This document shows, piece by piece, positions 10,833-21,826 of a stretch of 64,000 nucleotides of DNA. The DNA is from Meira nashicola. Lineage: Eukaryota > Basidiomycota > Exobasidiomycetes > Exobasidiales > Brachybasidiaceae. The stretch is taken from assembly GCA_001600355.1 (NCBI GenBank), contig BCJU01000004.1:992001-1056000 (forward strand), in the 5' to 3' direction. A program made the translations under genes and the position numbers. Below the pieces are notes generated by a model. The model had not been told where the DNA came from, did not search any database, and was given only the letters and a program-made list of their open reading frames with translations. Positions within the stretch are counted from its first letter, which is position 1. Each line of letters begins with the position of its first letter.

Positions 10833-13800
10833 CGTTGTTGATCATCAATAAATGCGTAGAGGTAATAATATTGCGGGGTATGATTCTTTTAGGAGTAATG
10901 CCTTGCTTGTCCGAAATGATAGGGGGAGACTTTTTAGCGGACGAATAACGGTACCGTGCAAAAGTGTGAAAGTTGAAAGGAGTTGAGCGCAATGCTGAAA
11001 ATGAGCTAACGGTCAATTGAAATTGATTGGGGTATGGTTCCGTAAATGTCGGATAAGGTCCACTTTTCAATTGTTGATGGGTATACTGTTGTCGTAAAGC
11101 AAAGTGGTAGAATGCCTTTGTTTGTCGTCAAGGTTGCATAAGATTACCTTTCGCTCCTCATCAAGAGAGTCGATTGATAATTGTTGAATTAGGATTCACG
11201 TTTAAGATCGACGAACGATAATTTCGGATATAAGAAAGGAGTCCTCCTCCTTTCGTTATCGTTCTTAGGTGTGCACTTTGCGGCAACCTTAAGGCGAACA
11301 AAAGACTTTACTCCATAAACGCTTGCCTTTCCTATAATCACGACTGGGATTGCGTGACTGTTGGGAAAAGACTTAAGCCGTTTGAAGCTTTTGATGGTGA
11401 TGAGGTATCGGGAACAAGTAAGTGATGATGACGATGAGCTTACTCTGAAATAGTATCAGCCAAAAAAAAAAAAGAGTGAATGTATGCATAAACTAATAAT
11501 TTGAGTAATTGCACAATTGACAGAGATCGTGCAATTGAAGAAAGATAGAGTGATCTCTCAAGTACACTTCTCATGTACCTCTTCTTTTACTCTAACAGAA
11601 GCTCATTGACCCCTTAAGATTAGTGACTTTGAAGAATCAGTCGGGCATACATACATATACCGGTCGTTAAAGTTAAGGATGTGTGAGTGTGATTGTGCAT
11701 ATATGCATACTGCACGAAGCAGTGACAAACAGAAGAGAGAACGTACGTGCATGGATGCATGCAAAGAGATAAATGAGAAAGTAGTGTAGAAGTGGCGCGC
11801 AAAAAATCCAAATCATTTTTAGCGTGTTACCAAACACGACTACTAATCGTCTCACTGTTTGAGCGGATGACTACGTGCAGTAGCATAAAACAAGTATCTG
11901 TTTGTAGTTTTATGTCTGTTATATTGCGACATGTCGGGAATAGTGCTGCGCGGAGCAGAGCTCTTTTTTTTTTTTTTTNTTTNTAAAGGATCTGTGCAAT
12001 GCTGTACGACATCGGACTCATAGCGTATTTGCATACAATAAACGGACACTTGGCGTTATTTTACGCGGAGATCCAAACGAGCATTGAAAGAAAGGGCCCG
12101 GAAGTGAGATTGGATGATATTTGATGATTGATCAAAAATTGCACACAAGGCAAAGACCCTGAAAGGAGTCTCAAGAAATCATTTTTACTTATCTCGACTC
12201 ATTGATCTCTTGAAAGATGGCAAGTGTGTATTTAGGTGGCTGTACTTCATAACTGTCTCGCATTGTGCATAGACCCTGCATCTGATCGAAAGTACACAAT
12301 CAATGATATTCGGAAGCTCTAAGATCGGTGTTTTTTGAGAGATCAATTGCAGAGAAGAGAAAGGAGTAAAGAGACTAGCTTTATCCCTTAAGTATGGCTG
12401 AGTGGCTTTTCGCCGTTTCTCACACACCAAATGAGCTATCGAAAAAAAAAACTAGTTCTCTCACCCCGGATTTTCGTCTCCTTTTTTTTGTGTTGTTCAT
12501 TAAAAACGCGTAAAATGGGAGATGGAATGCAGCGGGCACATTTCTAAGACTAAGACTAAAAAAATAAATAAAGATGGCACGTTTATTTAAACATAAAAAA
12601 AAAGACCCTATACTCTATGGCAGTGCAACTTTTAGACTCGGATCAATATTTCAGTACATGTGCATATTTATGCAAGCTGATGCAGGACTACGTCAATAAA
12701 AAGCATCAGAGAAAGGCTTTTGCAGGTTTGAGTTGACAAAAGAGAGAAGAAAATAGTAGCGTAAGATAAAAAGACCAACACTGAAACATATATGTATGTA
12801 TTCCCACTGCAGATTTGTGCATCTTTTTAAAACCAAAAAATATTTGCTAGACTCACTTTAAAAAAAATAAGCATATCTTTAAAATATTGATTTAGTGTAT
12901 AAATTATGATTTAATTTATTCATACCTTTCGGATAACTTTTTTTTTGGGTTAGGGCAAAAGTACATGCCTTGATATTTGATAAGGATGACTGATAATAAA
13001 AAAATGAGGAATCCAACTCAGATCTTTTTAGTAAAGGAGAAAACGGCGAAAGCGGGATCGAGATTAGAAAAATAAAGCCACGCTAGAGGAAAAGAAAAAG
13101 GGTGTTAAGAGTGGGAAGAAAAGCGCTGTATAAAATCCATTCAAATAAGGTTTTCTAGACCTTTTTTATTTTATTTTTCGAAAAACACAGGCGTTTTGCA
13201 TTCAAGCATGGCTGGTTGGTGTTTGTTTTCGATCTTGCAATCCTATGCACCTCGACCTTTTGGTTTTGCATGTTAAAGCTGTACAAGAGTAAAATGGAAA
13301 ACGATTCTGTGCATGAATGTGTGCAGTGCATACGTGCGTGTGTATTGTGCTGATGCTTCTCGATCTCTCAATATCCGTTGAGCTTCGATCATCTGTACCT
13401 TTTCATGGCTTGCAGTATTGTGAGAACGTTTTAGTGCGAAATTTTACTTGATCTCGATAACGTATAAAATTATGTGTAGAAGCAAGATGTGGCGGTGTAA
13501 TGGACCCTTTTTAGGAATGATGAGTAAAGACAATGATGCAAGAGTAGATGTTTGAAACGGAGAATTGTCTTTTATCTATCAATTTTCTCTCATGAAAATC
13601 AATTTTGATCGGATCCATTTTATAAAAGAAACTACGATGGACTTTTTTCTGTCATTCTTTAACAATTGCGCTGAACAATGATAAATTCAATCGTCGTGTA
13701 GCGCAACGCTCCATTCATTTCAGGGTCTAGGCTGCAGGTCGATTTCCTTTTAACCGGCGGATAAATTTCGATATATTCATACTCACATAAATGAATATTA

Positions 13801-14389
13801 AATCATTTAAAAAAAGAATTATTTTAAAAAAATAAAGACGTGCTTGGCTATATTCTACTATACATGCTTTACATAATTCGCACGCCACAAGCATTTGTAC
13901 AGTGTAACTCGAATAAAGAAAGAGTGATTGTTCACTCCAAAATACTGGGCTTAAAAGCCACAATAAAAAATAAAATTATTAAATGCATTGTAAGCATTTA
14001 TTTTTCGATCGATTTTAGCATCATTGCGCCCAATTATTACGTGAAATATGTATTGATAGGAAGAATACATATGATCGGGAAGTCATTCTAAATTCAATAT
14101 AAAGCACGTTCTTTTAAACAATACCCTTAAATTTGGATCGGATCATGTACATGACATACTCACTTTTAGTGTTATCCGATCAAGCTAAGGAGAATTTATT
14201 TTTTACACTAATGTGATTCTGAAAGCACCCGATCATTTTGTACAGAAAATAATAAATAATTTTGTCAGATTTAAAAGAGCCGGGTCCGAAGATTTAAAAT
14301 TCTCTTATTTTAAAGCGATAACATTGAAAGGTAAAAATACATAAAAAAGGATGGAAATATTAATAAAATAAAAAATCAATAAAGAAAGC
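10833..14389. other. 3.6-kb spacer without a supported gene
   Basis: Its right part is the 3' region of the GH16 gene and its left part the promoter of the kinase gene. It is AT-rich, with many poly-A/T runs and frequent TGCATG, GTGCAT and ACATATAT words (for example 11645-11770 and 13310-13350). Short frames (such as 12185-12430 and 13727-13963) have no conserved look. I found no tRNA box motifs. Two ambiguous bases occur in a T-run at 11964-11984. Confidence 0.5.
11964..11984. repeat. poly-T run with two undetermined bases
   Basis: A run of about 20 T contains N at 11979 and 11983. This is where the assembler or polisher could not resolve the homopolymer, so local length is uncertain. Confidence 0.9.
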
Positions 14390-16444
14390 TCAATTGTATC
14401 TTTGATATTGTTGCTGTTGCTGCTGCTGTTGCCTTTGATAAGATTGTTGATAATGTTGATCGTATCCGTTCATTCTTTGTGGTGCATTATAGCTTACTTG
14501 AGAAGGTGCGAAACTAGCTTGTAAGGCAGCGGGTGTTTGATGAAGTGCAGGTGTATAAGCATTCATACCGGGTGTATAAGGTCCTCTAACGCCTCCATTA
14601 GGATAAGGTGTATAAGGTGTACCGGGAGTATTGGGTGTTATAAATTGAGTAACAGCAGGTGATGCAGGATATCTTCTTTGTTGTTGTTGTAGTGGTGGTG
14701 GTGCTTGTTGCTGATACTGTTGTTGTTGTGGTAGTGGCTGTTGATATTGAGGTGTTTGTGGTATATATTGTTTTGGTGTTTGAATAAAACGTTGTTGTTG
14801 TGGCGTTTGAGGATATCCTAAATTATGTTCACTCATTGCATATTCTTCTGCTCCATATAATGAACTTGATGAATCTGACCATTCTTTACGATTCATCATT
14901 GGTCCTGGTCTTGGTCCTGAAGCAGGTCCATATCCTTTTCCAAATCGTTGAGCTCCCATTGGAGTTGGATCTGCATATTTAGTTTCATGTTCACTTCCTT
15001 CATCTTCATCATCGTATAAAGCTTGATAACGTGTACTTTCTTTTGGTTGTGAAGATGAAATACCATTATTCAATGCAACTCCACTTTTTGCTAAAATTCC
15101 ACTTCCTAATGCATTATTTTTCGTACTGTTCCTTTTGTGTTTACGATATAAACAAACACATAAAGACCAAATTACTGCTAAAGCTGCAGCAGCTGCAACG
15201 ACTGGAACTGCTATACTTAATGTTTTGTTATTGGCTAACCAACCTCCTGAGTTAGAGTTGGATGAGTTATTACTACTTGTTTTTCCTGTAATTTCTTTTT
15301 TCGATAAACCAGAAGTATCACCTGATCCATCCCATGCATTGTTATTACTCTTGCTAAATGCAGATTGAACAGAATAACCGGGTAAATTTGGATGTGCATC
15401 ATCTTGAGGTGAAGATAAGTATGAAATTGGATCAGTTGAAAGTTGAAATTGTGGTTCATCATCATTCATTTCACCTGTATAAACCCATGAAGTTGTCGTA
15501 TTTCCACTTCCAACTTTTGCCAAGCCAAGAGAAGATTGTGAAGAACATGTAGTTTGAAAAGATTTAATTTCAGCAGAATAATAACCTTGACTTGTATATG
15601 CATTACTTGTCCAATCTATTGCGCCTCCTGACCAATCAATCACACCTTGTGGATTCGTTGAATTACCTCCTGCCCAAACTGAAATTTGAATTCTACTTGG
15701 ACTTCTTGGATAATTTGTTCCTGCTTGATTACGTGTTACTGTTCTAACCACTTTTCCATCAATTGACCATTGAAGTTGATTTTGTTGCCAATTAAGTCCA
15801 TAAGTATGCCAATCAGAAACACTAAAAGAAGAAGAAGTGTTGATTGATTGTGCTGTTCCTTTTGCAACAACTCCTTGTGAAAAATAATTCGTTTGAGCGT
15901 CATCAGCTTGAGCAGTTGTGAATTCCCAATCGATTTCATCTTTTGTATCACTCATTGTAATAAATGCAAAGACTAAACCTGCTAATGGATCATGTCTTGC
16001 TGAAAGTTGAATGTTTCCATATAACATATAATCAGTTGTTGAAACTTTTGTTTGACTTCCTTCAGTCAATTCAAGAAGCACACCTTCTGGTCCTTTTCCT
16101 AGAAATCCATAATCTAACGTAAAAGGTGCATTACTTGAATTTCCATTATACAATAAAATTGGCCAAAATTGATGTGGATTATTATAATCGTTTGGTGAAA
16201 ATGTTATATTTTTATCTTGGCAAATTGGATTTGGTAAACAAGAAGAAGGACTAAATGACATCATTGGTTGACAACCACCTGCGCATTGATAAGATCCACT
16301 TCCACACGTTCCTCCAACTCCGCAACAAGGACTATCTTTTGGACATTTTTGTGTAGCTGAACATGTTTCGCCTGCTGCATGAACGAATGAGATCGAATAT
16401 GCTAATAGCGTACTTAAAATCAAGAATATCTTTTGTCTTCGCAT
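14390..16444 (-). CDS. CRH-like GH16 cell-wall transglycosylase with chitin-binding module and membrane anchor
   Basis: About 684 residues. The start is set at ATG 16444 because it begins a clean signal peptide (MRRQKIFLILSTLLAYSISF, then VHA); the longer frame starts with TTG. A Cys-rich stretch at ~25-60 (CPKDSPCCG, GTCGSGSYQC) resembles CBM18 chitin-binding modules of Crh/Utr2 enzymes. The GH16 domain follows (~75-330) with catalytic DEIDWEF at ~168-174. Crh enzymes join chitin to beta-1,6/1,3-glucan outside the plasma membrane. Where most have a GPI signal, this one has a hydrophobic segment (~407-432) followed by CLYRKHKRN and a ~250-residue Pro/Gln-rich tail that should be cytosolic. 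The tail ends in a glutamine run encoded at 14405-14434. Enzyme class is firm; acceptor specificity is inferred. Confidence 0.9.
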   Translation of the reverse strand: MRRQKIFLILSTLLAYSISFVHAAGETCSATQKCPKDSPCCGVGGTCGSGSYQCAGGCQPMMSFSPSSCLPNPICQDKNITFSPNDYNNPHQFWPILLYNGNSSNAPFTLDYGFLGKGPEGVLLELTEGSQTKVSTTDYMLYGNIQLSARHDPLAGLVFAFITMSDTKDEIDWEFTTAQADDAQTNYFSQGVVAKGTAQSINTSSSFSVSDWHTYGLNWQQNQLQWSIDGKVVRTVTRNQAGTNYPRSPSRIQISVWAGGNSTNPQGVIDWSGGAIDWTSNAYTSQGYYSAEIKSFQTTCSSQSSLGLAKVGSGNTTTSWVYTGEMNDDEPQFQLSTDPISYLSSPQDDAHPNLPGYSVQSAFSKSNNNAWDGSGDTSGLSKKEITGKTSSNNSSNSNSGGWLANNKTLSIAVPVVAAAAALAVIWSLCVCLYRKHKRNSTKNNALGSGILAKSGVALNNGISSSQPKESTRYQALYDDEDEGSEHETKYADPTPMGAQRFGKGYGPASGPRPGPMMNRKEWSDSSSSLYGAEEYAMSEHNLGYPQTPQQQRFIQTPKQYIPQTPQYQQPLPQQQQYQQQAPPPLQQQQRRYPASPAVTQFITPNTPGTPYTPYPNGGVRGPYTPGMNAYTPALHQTPAALQASFAPSQVSYNAPQRMNGYDQHYQQSYQRQQQQQQQQYQRYN
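14405..14434 (-). repeat. CAG/CAA-type trinucleotide repeat (polyglutamine)
   Basis: TTG/CTG triplets on the plus strand encode a run of about 10 Gln near the C-terminus of the CRH-like protein. It is probably length-variable between strains. Confidence 0.7.
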
Positions 16445-18086
16445 TTTGTTGAGATGATGGAGAAGGTTGAAAGATGATGATGTGAGATACCACAAAACTC
16501 AATACCAAAATCAATTATAATCTAGATTCTACCCGACACACATTTTCAAACTCGTACCTGAAAGAAAGTATAATGCATATACTGTTTAATTGCCTAATAT
16601 GTCAGGCGTGTGTGTTCCCGCAAAAGCGCTTCCCCCCTTTTCTCCTTTTAGGAGTTTAAATGAATAGAATTCCAATAAGGAAAGAATGTTGAATTCTATG
16701 CTCGGCATCATGCATGCATATTAAAGATAACAAAACACACGCGTAAAAACAGCACGCGTTTTTTGTTAAACAACAAGTAGGGCCAATTGAGACTAGAATG
16801 GACTTCAATTCAATTTTTCAGCTTTGGAACGCTTCCCCGCAAAGTTATAACTAACAAAGGTGCGGGAAGTCATGTCTACCATCAATGACGTCTGGTCTAA
16901 CATTCAAGTCCTTCATCAATCTGTTCCTGATCCTTTTACGAAAGATCTTTCTTCTTGATAAAGACCTCAACTATCTCTGTGCTCAAGTACTCACTAAAGA
17001 TCTCAAGTCACGTTTTTACAAGATGCTATAATAGTTCAGACCAACCTTCCTTCCGTTCTCATCCGAAATGGATCGGAATAAGCGAAATGCAGAATGATGA
17101 AGGATCAGATTAAAGTGCATAATAAAGCGGAAAAGTCCGAAACAAAAAAAAGGAGAAAAGGTTTTAAGACGTTCCATTTATTCGGACAACCGTACGGAGA
17201 TCTCCGATGACTGATGATTTACCATAAGTTTAGTATGCAATGTGGCAGTGACAAAAGTGTACTAAAAATGTCGGATGGCGTTTGTGTAAAAGTATGGTAC
17301 AATCTTTTTGAAAAAAAAAGCATGCGGATAGGAACATACACACGAACCAATAAAAAGGAACAATAACAGAACAAGAGACAATCATAGCGTATGATGATGC
17401 TGCCCTGCATGAATATAGGCTTTTACACTTTTGCCAAGATTGTTAGTAAAACACACACTGTGCAGTGTACATTGAGTCCGACAATCACTCACGCTAATTG
17501 AAAGTTGTATGTTTAAGCTTAAGCCTAGAACTGAGAGTGAAATGCCCGCGCTGCATTTTGGTGTGACATCTGAAGTCCGAAGGCGTAAAAGTACATACGT
17601 GCATACGTATCATGCGCTGTTTGCTGTGCAGAAATCCAAGCTACTGCCAAGTCTTAGCTCGTTAGTACCTACCGTATACCTAGTGTATGTTCATAAGCAA
17701 AGCCATAGTGTGAGTGCGTGACGTGCATGTGGTAAACCCAATTGTCTTTTTTATTCGGCTTGATGCCGACATCAGACTTTGCCGGATACTGTCGAAGTGC
17801 ATAAACTTTTTTTTTCTTTTGAACTTAATACTCTCCACTTCCCATATAATGCCTGTCTTTTTTTCTGTGGAGAGAGTGCTTACCATATGGTTCAGTCATC
17901 CACTCAATCTATGCACTTGACCAGGGTTTTCTTCAATTCTAGGCACATCCGCAGATCATGACAAAAATCAGCTCATGCTTTTCTATATAATCGGGCCTAT
18001 TTATGCTTTCTAAGATTGTTGCGCTCTCTTTAACCCATTCTCCCTCTCTAACTATCACTTTCTCAAATCAATCAACAACAACAAAC
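16445..18086. other. divergent promoter region of CRH-like and stomatin genes
   Basis: A C-run followed by T (ccccccttttctcc near 16632) contains a CCCCT stress-response-like word close to the CRH gene. A TATATAA lies at 17984 before the stomatin gene. Other short frames in this 1.6 kb are not convincing. Confidence 0.5.
17984..17990 (+). promoter_or_regulatory. TATA box of the stomatin gene
   Basis: TATATAA lies 97 nt before the chosen ATG at 18087. An in-frame ATG at 18003 is only 13 nt from this box, so it would fall at or before the transcription start. This supports the downstream start. Confidence 0.55.
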
Positions 18087-19169
18087 ATGTCTGCCCTCAA
18101 TGATGACACAATCAAGAGCCATGATGGCCAATTAAATGGTGATAATGGTTATGCTGTCGATAATGATTTTAATACAGCTAGTCATTCCGGTAATACAACT
18201 GCTGCACCTCATCCACCAAAGAAGAATGATGGTGGTTTGATCACTGTACAACCATTACGTAGATCGGAAATGCAACCTTCCTACAAACAAGATCTTGGTT
18301 TAGCAGAAGTCAATCATGGTTTTTATGGTAGCTTAATCAACGGTTTAGGTGCTTGTGCCGGTTCTATCGGTCAATTCCCTTGTTGCCCTTGCCCTAATCC
18401 ATTCAAAGAAGTTCGTCAAGGTAGCGTTGGTTTGGTTAGCAGATTCGGTCAATTTTACAAATCAGTCGATCCAGGTCTTGTTCAAATTAATCCTTGCAGT
18501 GAAAGTTTACGAATCGTTGATGTTAAAATTCAATTAACTACAGTTCCACAACAACGTGTTACAACAAAGGATAACGTCAGTTTGGAAATCGATAGTGTTC
18601 TTTATTGGCACGTAAGTAACCCTTACCGTGCTGCTTTCGGTATCAATGACGTACGTACTTCTTTGATTGAACGTGCTCAAACTACATTACGTGATGTTGT
18701 TGGTAGTAGAACATTGCAAAGTGTTATTTCCGATCGAACAGAAGTTGCAAGACAAGTTGAAGAAATCGTTGAAGGAGTTGCAGAGAAATGGGGTGTTTCT
18801 ATTGAATCAATCTTGATCAAAGATATCGTTTTCTCACGTGAATTACAAGAATCTCTTTCTTCCGCTGCTACTCAACGTCGTATTGGTGAAAGTAAGGTGA
18901 TCGCTGCAAGAGCAGAAGTTGATGCTGCAAGGTTGATGAGACAAGCAGCCGATATCCTTGCCTCGCCCGCAGCAATGCAAATACGACAATTGGAAAGTTT
19001 GCAAGCGATGGCCAAACAAGCCAATTCAAAGGTCATCTTTGTTCCAATGTCACTCGATTCAGGAGGTGCAACTGCTTTAGTAAACTCAAACCAAGCTGGA
19101 AGCAGTCAAGGTCAAGGAGGATTAACAACTGCCGAAGTTAGCAATCTTGCTCAATTGAGCACAATCTAA
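18087..19169 (+). CDS. stomatin-family (SPFH/PHB, band 7) membrane protein
   Basis: A 360-residue protein. The ATG at 18087 follows a typical fungal leader (CAACAACAACAAAC). Residues ~1-75 are polar. A Cys/Pro/Gly-rich stretch (FPCCPCPNPFK, ~92-102) is typical of fungal stomatins and may be palmitoylated. The PHB domain follows (~105-290): VRQGSVGLVSRFGQF, VDPGLV, the QQRVTTKDNVSLEIDSV signature, and a helical end with SAATQRRIGESKVIAARAEVDAARLMRQ. Stomatins form oligomeric rings on membrane microdomains and modulate channels and transporters. The tail is Gly/Ser/Gln-rich. AATAAA occurs just after the stop (19173). No intron is visible. This is a stomatin rather than a prohibitin, from the absence of a prohibitin-type N-terminus. 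Confidence 0.9.
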   Translation: MSALNDDTIKSHDGQLNGDNGYAVDNDFNTASHSGNTTAAPHPPKKNDGGLITVQPLRRSEMQPSYKQDLGLAEVNHGFYGSLINGLGACAGSIGQFPCCPCPNPFKEVRQGSVGLVSRFGQFYKSVDPGLVQINPCSESLRIVDVKIQLTTVPQQRVTTKDNVSLEIDSVLYWHVSNPYRAAFGINDVRTSLIERAQTTLRDVVGSRTLQSVISDRTEVARQVEEIVEGVAEKWGVSIESILIKDIVFSRELQESLSSAATQRRIGESKVIAARAEVDAARLMRQAADILASPAAMQIRQLESLQAMAKQANSKVIFVPMSLDSGGATALVNSNQAGSSQGQGGLTTAEVSNLAQLSTI

Positions 19170-20791
19170 GAATAAAAACAGTTTTGCTTATTCTGTAATG
19201 ATTTGGTTCTATATCTTTTTTCGCTTTCTTTCACCCCTTTTTTTTGTGTAGCTTATTTGATTGACACAGATTTATTCTGTAGATTCTCTTTTTTTATACC
19301 TATACCTTCAATGATACATTTTCAATTATGACAAAGATTTATCTGATTTGCATTGCTGACGGAGTTTAAAGGATATCACGCAGCCATGCAAATCAGACAA
19401 GCAAGAATATCTGCTATCTTGAAAAATCTGTGAATGTTCTGAAATCAGCTTCTGGATAATATGTTTCTCTTTCTCTAGATCATGATACTTGTTAGTGTCA
19501 AGTTCATTCGTAGTATCATGTAGCATAAGGTAATCCATACAAGGTGAGTGACTTCTCCATTGCTGTTGAGGAAGGCTACGTTCTAAAATTGGTGTAGATT
19601 CTCATCAGACAAGGTGTCTGGTAAATCAGCAATACTGTTAGGGCCGACTGAGATCATCATGAGACAACAGGATGTCGGCAGCTTGGCGCATCAATCAATG
19701 AATAGTTTTGATACACGTGAAATATTCTAGATTACCGCAAATCCGAAAATCGCCGTCAAATCAAGTAAAAATCGGATGGGAGGAGGTGTTTAAGCTTGTG
19801 GAAATGGTCCATGCATCGGCTTGCCCGTTACTGATAAGGTACTCTATATGCACTGCGCAGCGCAGCTCCGCTAGCACTTCGTTAATGTTTTTGGCGTGCA
19901 TTTTATTTTCAAAGGGTCCTTTCTCTTAATCTTACTTGATTATTTTGCTGTGATTGTGTACATAGACTCAAAAGTGCAAATAGACTATGATCGAGAGTTA
20001 GGGCAGAACTGTATGAGTCATGCTATGAATCTGTCTGTCTGTTTGTGCAGTGCAGCACTCAATCCAAATTTCACGCCACAAATTGGTTGTCAAAAGGCCA
20101 TAGTACAATGTATGTGCATACAATATGTGCTCTTAGCGTAAAAACAACTTTTTGGCTGATTGTTGATTCTAGAAAGCCGAACTGTCAAAGAAAGGATGAA
20201 GAATGAATGGAAGACACAAAATTCCATTTTAATGCAAAATATCAGAAGTCTTTAGACACGTTCATTCAAACCTAAAAAATATAAGAATCAATGTATATGT
20301 AATTTGGTCCAATTCATGGAACAGGAACACTGCAGCACTTCTTTTTCTGTGATTCTATGTACATAGTTCACACGTTAGTGTTTCGTGCACAGGTGCATAC
20401 ATCCACCCACAAAAAAAACGGCTTGTTGTATTGTTTGCTGTCATGATCTCCGTTGATCAAAGGCAATCCTTCCTTTTTGTCCGAAAAATGAATTGATTAC
20501 CTGCACCAAAGCAGTGTTTTTTTCTCTCAGCCTCATCGATCAGATGGATTTGTTCGGGTCCCAACAGTTAAGCAGTGTTTTAGGCGGTGAAAAGATAGGG
20601 TCTGACTTTGAAGTGTTATGCTCGCACAGACACAATCGAAAGGACCAATCAGATATGCGAATGTTGTTTTGCTGGCCAAAGATTGACGTTTTCATGGTTG
20701 ATCAAAGCGTTTTGTACGCGACTATAAAAAAGATAAGATTGAAGAAGATCAATCTTCCTTTATTTCACAAACAATACACTTCTTCCCAAAA
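19170..20791. other. spacer between stomatin 3' end and THI5 promoter
   Basis: The left part is the stomatin 3' UTR. The right ~300 bp is the THI5 promoter, with CCAATC at 20645 and a TATA box at 20723. Frames at 19326-20141 and 20493-20936 have no recognisable protein features. I see no thiamine-pyrophosphate riboswitch. Confidence 0.5.
20723..20730 (+). promoter_or_regulatory. TATA box of THI5
   Basis: TATAAAAA lies 69 nt upstream of the THI5 ATG, followed by a short pyrimidine-rich leader. The leader would be at most ~40 nt, too short for a riboswitch. Confidence 0.6.
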
Positions 20792-21826
20792 ATGTCTACC
20801 GATAAAATTACTTTCTTATTCAATTGGCGTGCAACACCTTATCATGCACCAGTCTTTCTTGCACAAGCAAAAGGATATTTTGCTGAACAAGGAATTAAAG
20901 TTGCACTTTTACAACCTCAAGATCCAAGTGATGTAACTGAAATTATTGGTTCAGGTAAAGTTGATATGGGAGCAAAAGCAATGATTCATACTATTGCAGG
21001 TAAAGCACGTGGATTCCCAATCAAATCAGTTGGTACAATGATGGACGAACCTTTTACCGGTTTAGTTTATCTTAAAGATAGTGGAATTACACGTTTTGAA
21101 GATATTAAAGGTCGTAAGATCGGTTATGTAGGTGAATTCGGTAAAGTTCAATTAGACGAATTAACTCAACATTTCGGTTTAACACCAAACGATTATACTG
21201 CAGTTCGTTGTGGAATGAACGTTAGCAAAGCTATCAAGAAAGGTGAAATTGATGCAGGTATCGGATTGGAAAACGTTCAAATGGTTGAATTAGAAGAATG
21301 GTTAAAAGAACAAAATCGTGATCCAGCAGACGTTCAAATGTTACGTATTGATGAATTAGCAGAATTAGGTTGCTGTTGTTTCTGTTCGATTTTATACATC
21401 GCCAATGAACCTTTTATCAACGCAAATCCTGAAAAAGTTAAAAAGTTCATGACCGCCGTCAAAAAAGGTGGTGATTACTTATTAGCAAATCCACAAGAAG
21501 CATGGGAAGAATGCAAAGATTTCGTTGCAGAACTCAATTCGCCATTACAAGATAAAATTTTCGAACGTAGCTTTGTTTATATGAGTCGTGATGCTGCAAA
21601 CGTTCCACGTGATTGGAATAAAGTAACAAATTATTGCAAACGTTTAGGTATCGTTTCTCAAGATTTCCAACCAAATTATACAAACAATTTCCTTTCTTGG
21701 AAACCAGATGCAGAAGTTGAAGATCCTGACGCAAAACAACGTCAAGTTGCTGCTTATCAAAAAGATGTTGCTGCTGGTCGTCAAGGTGTTTTAACCCATG
21801 CAGTAGCTGTCAAAGCTGCTTCATAA
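20792..21826 (+). CDS. THI5: 4-amino-5-hydroxymethyl-2-methylpyrimidine phosphate synthase (thiamine biosynthesis)
   Basis: A 344-residue enzyme of the THI5/NMT1 family. It makes the thiamine pyrimidine HMP-P from its own active-site histidine and PLP, so it is a single-turnover suicide enzyme. Residues match the yeast numbering exactly: Lys62 (PLP Schiff base) and His66 (substrate histidine) in AKAMIHTIAG. The conserved iron-binding-type CCCFC motif is at 194-198. The start ATG 20792 gives MSTDKITFLFNW, the canonical N-terminus. Length is normal and there is no intron. Fungal NMT1/THI5 genes are often thiamine-repressed, in some filamentous fungi through a TPP riboswitch; none is visible here, so control is probably transcriptional. 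The cytosolic product feeds thiamine phosphate synthesis with THI4 and THI6, which are not in this window. Confidence 0.97.
   Translation: MSTDKITFLFNWRATPYHAPVFLAQAKGYFAEQGIKVALLQPQDPSDVTEIIGSGKVDMGAKAMIHTIAGKARGFPIKSVGTMMDEPFTGLVYLKDSGITRFEDIKGRKIGYVGEFGKVQLDELTQHFGLTPNDYTAVRCGMNVSKAIKKGEIDAGIGLENVQMVELEEWLKEQNRDPADVQMLRIDELAELGCCCFCSILYIANEPFINANPEKVKKFMTAVKKGGDYLLANPQEAWEECKDFVAELNSPLQDKIFERSFVYMSRDAANVPRDWNKVTNYCKRLGIVSQDFQPNYTNNFLSWKPDAEVEDPDAKQRQVAAYQKDVAAGRQGVLTHAVAVKAAS

Noticed and set aside
10816..11070. 84-codon minus-strand frame just upstream of the SIN kinase
   Set aside because: Different frame from the kinase, overlaps its start, no domain; probably leader sequence.
13727..13963. 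78-codon hydrophobic frame in the long spacer
   Set aside because: Hydrophobicity follows from AT-rich codons; no support for a gene.
18003..18086. N-terminal extension of stomatin from ATG 18003
   Set aside because: It lies only 13 nt after the TATA box, and the ATG at 18087 has a typical leader; 18003 is probably at or upstream of the transcription start.
19200..20791. TPP riboswitch before THI5
   Set aside because: None of the conserved core words (CTGAGA, ACCTGAT) was found in a suitable arrangement and no leader intron is apparent.
20493..20936. 147-codon frame overlapping the THI5 start
   Set aside because: It overlaps the THI5 gene in another frame and covers its TATA box; no protein features.
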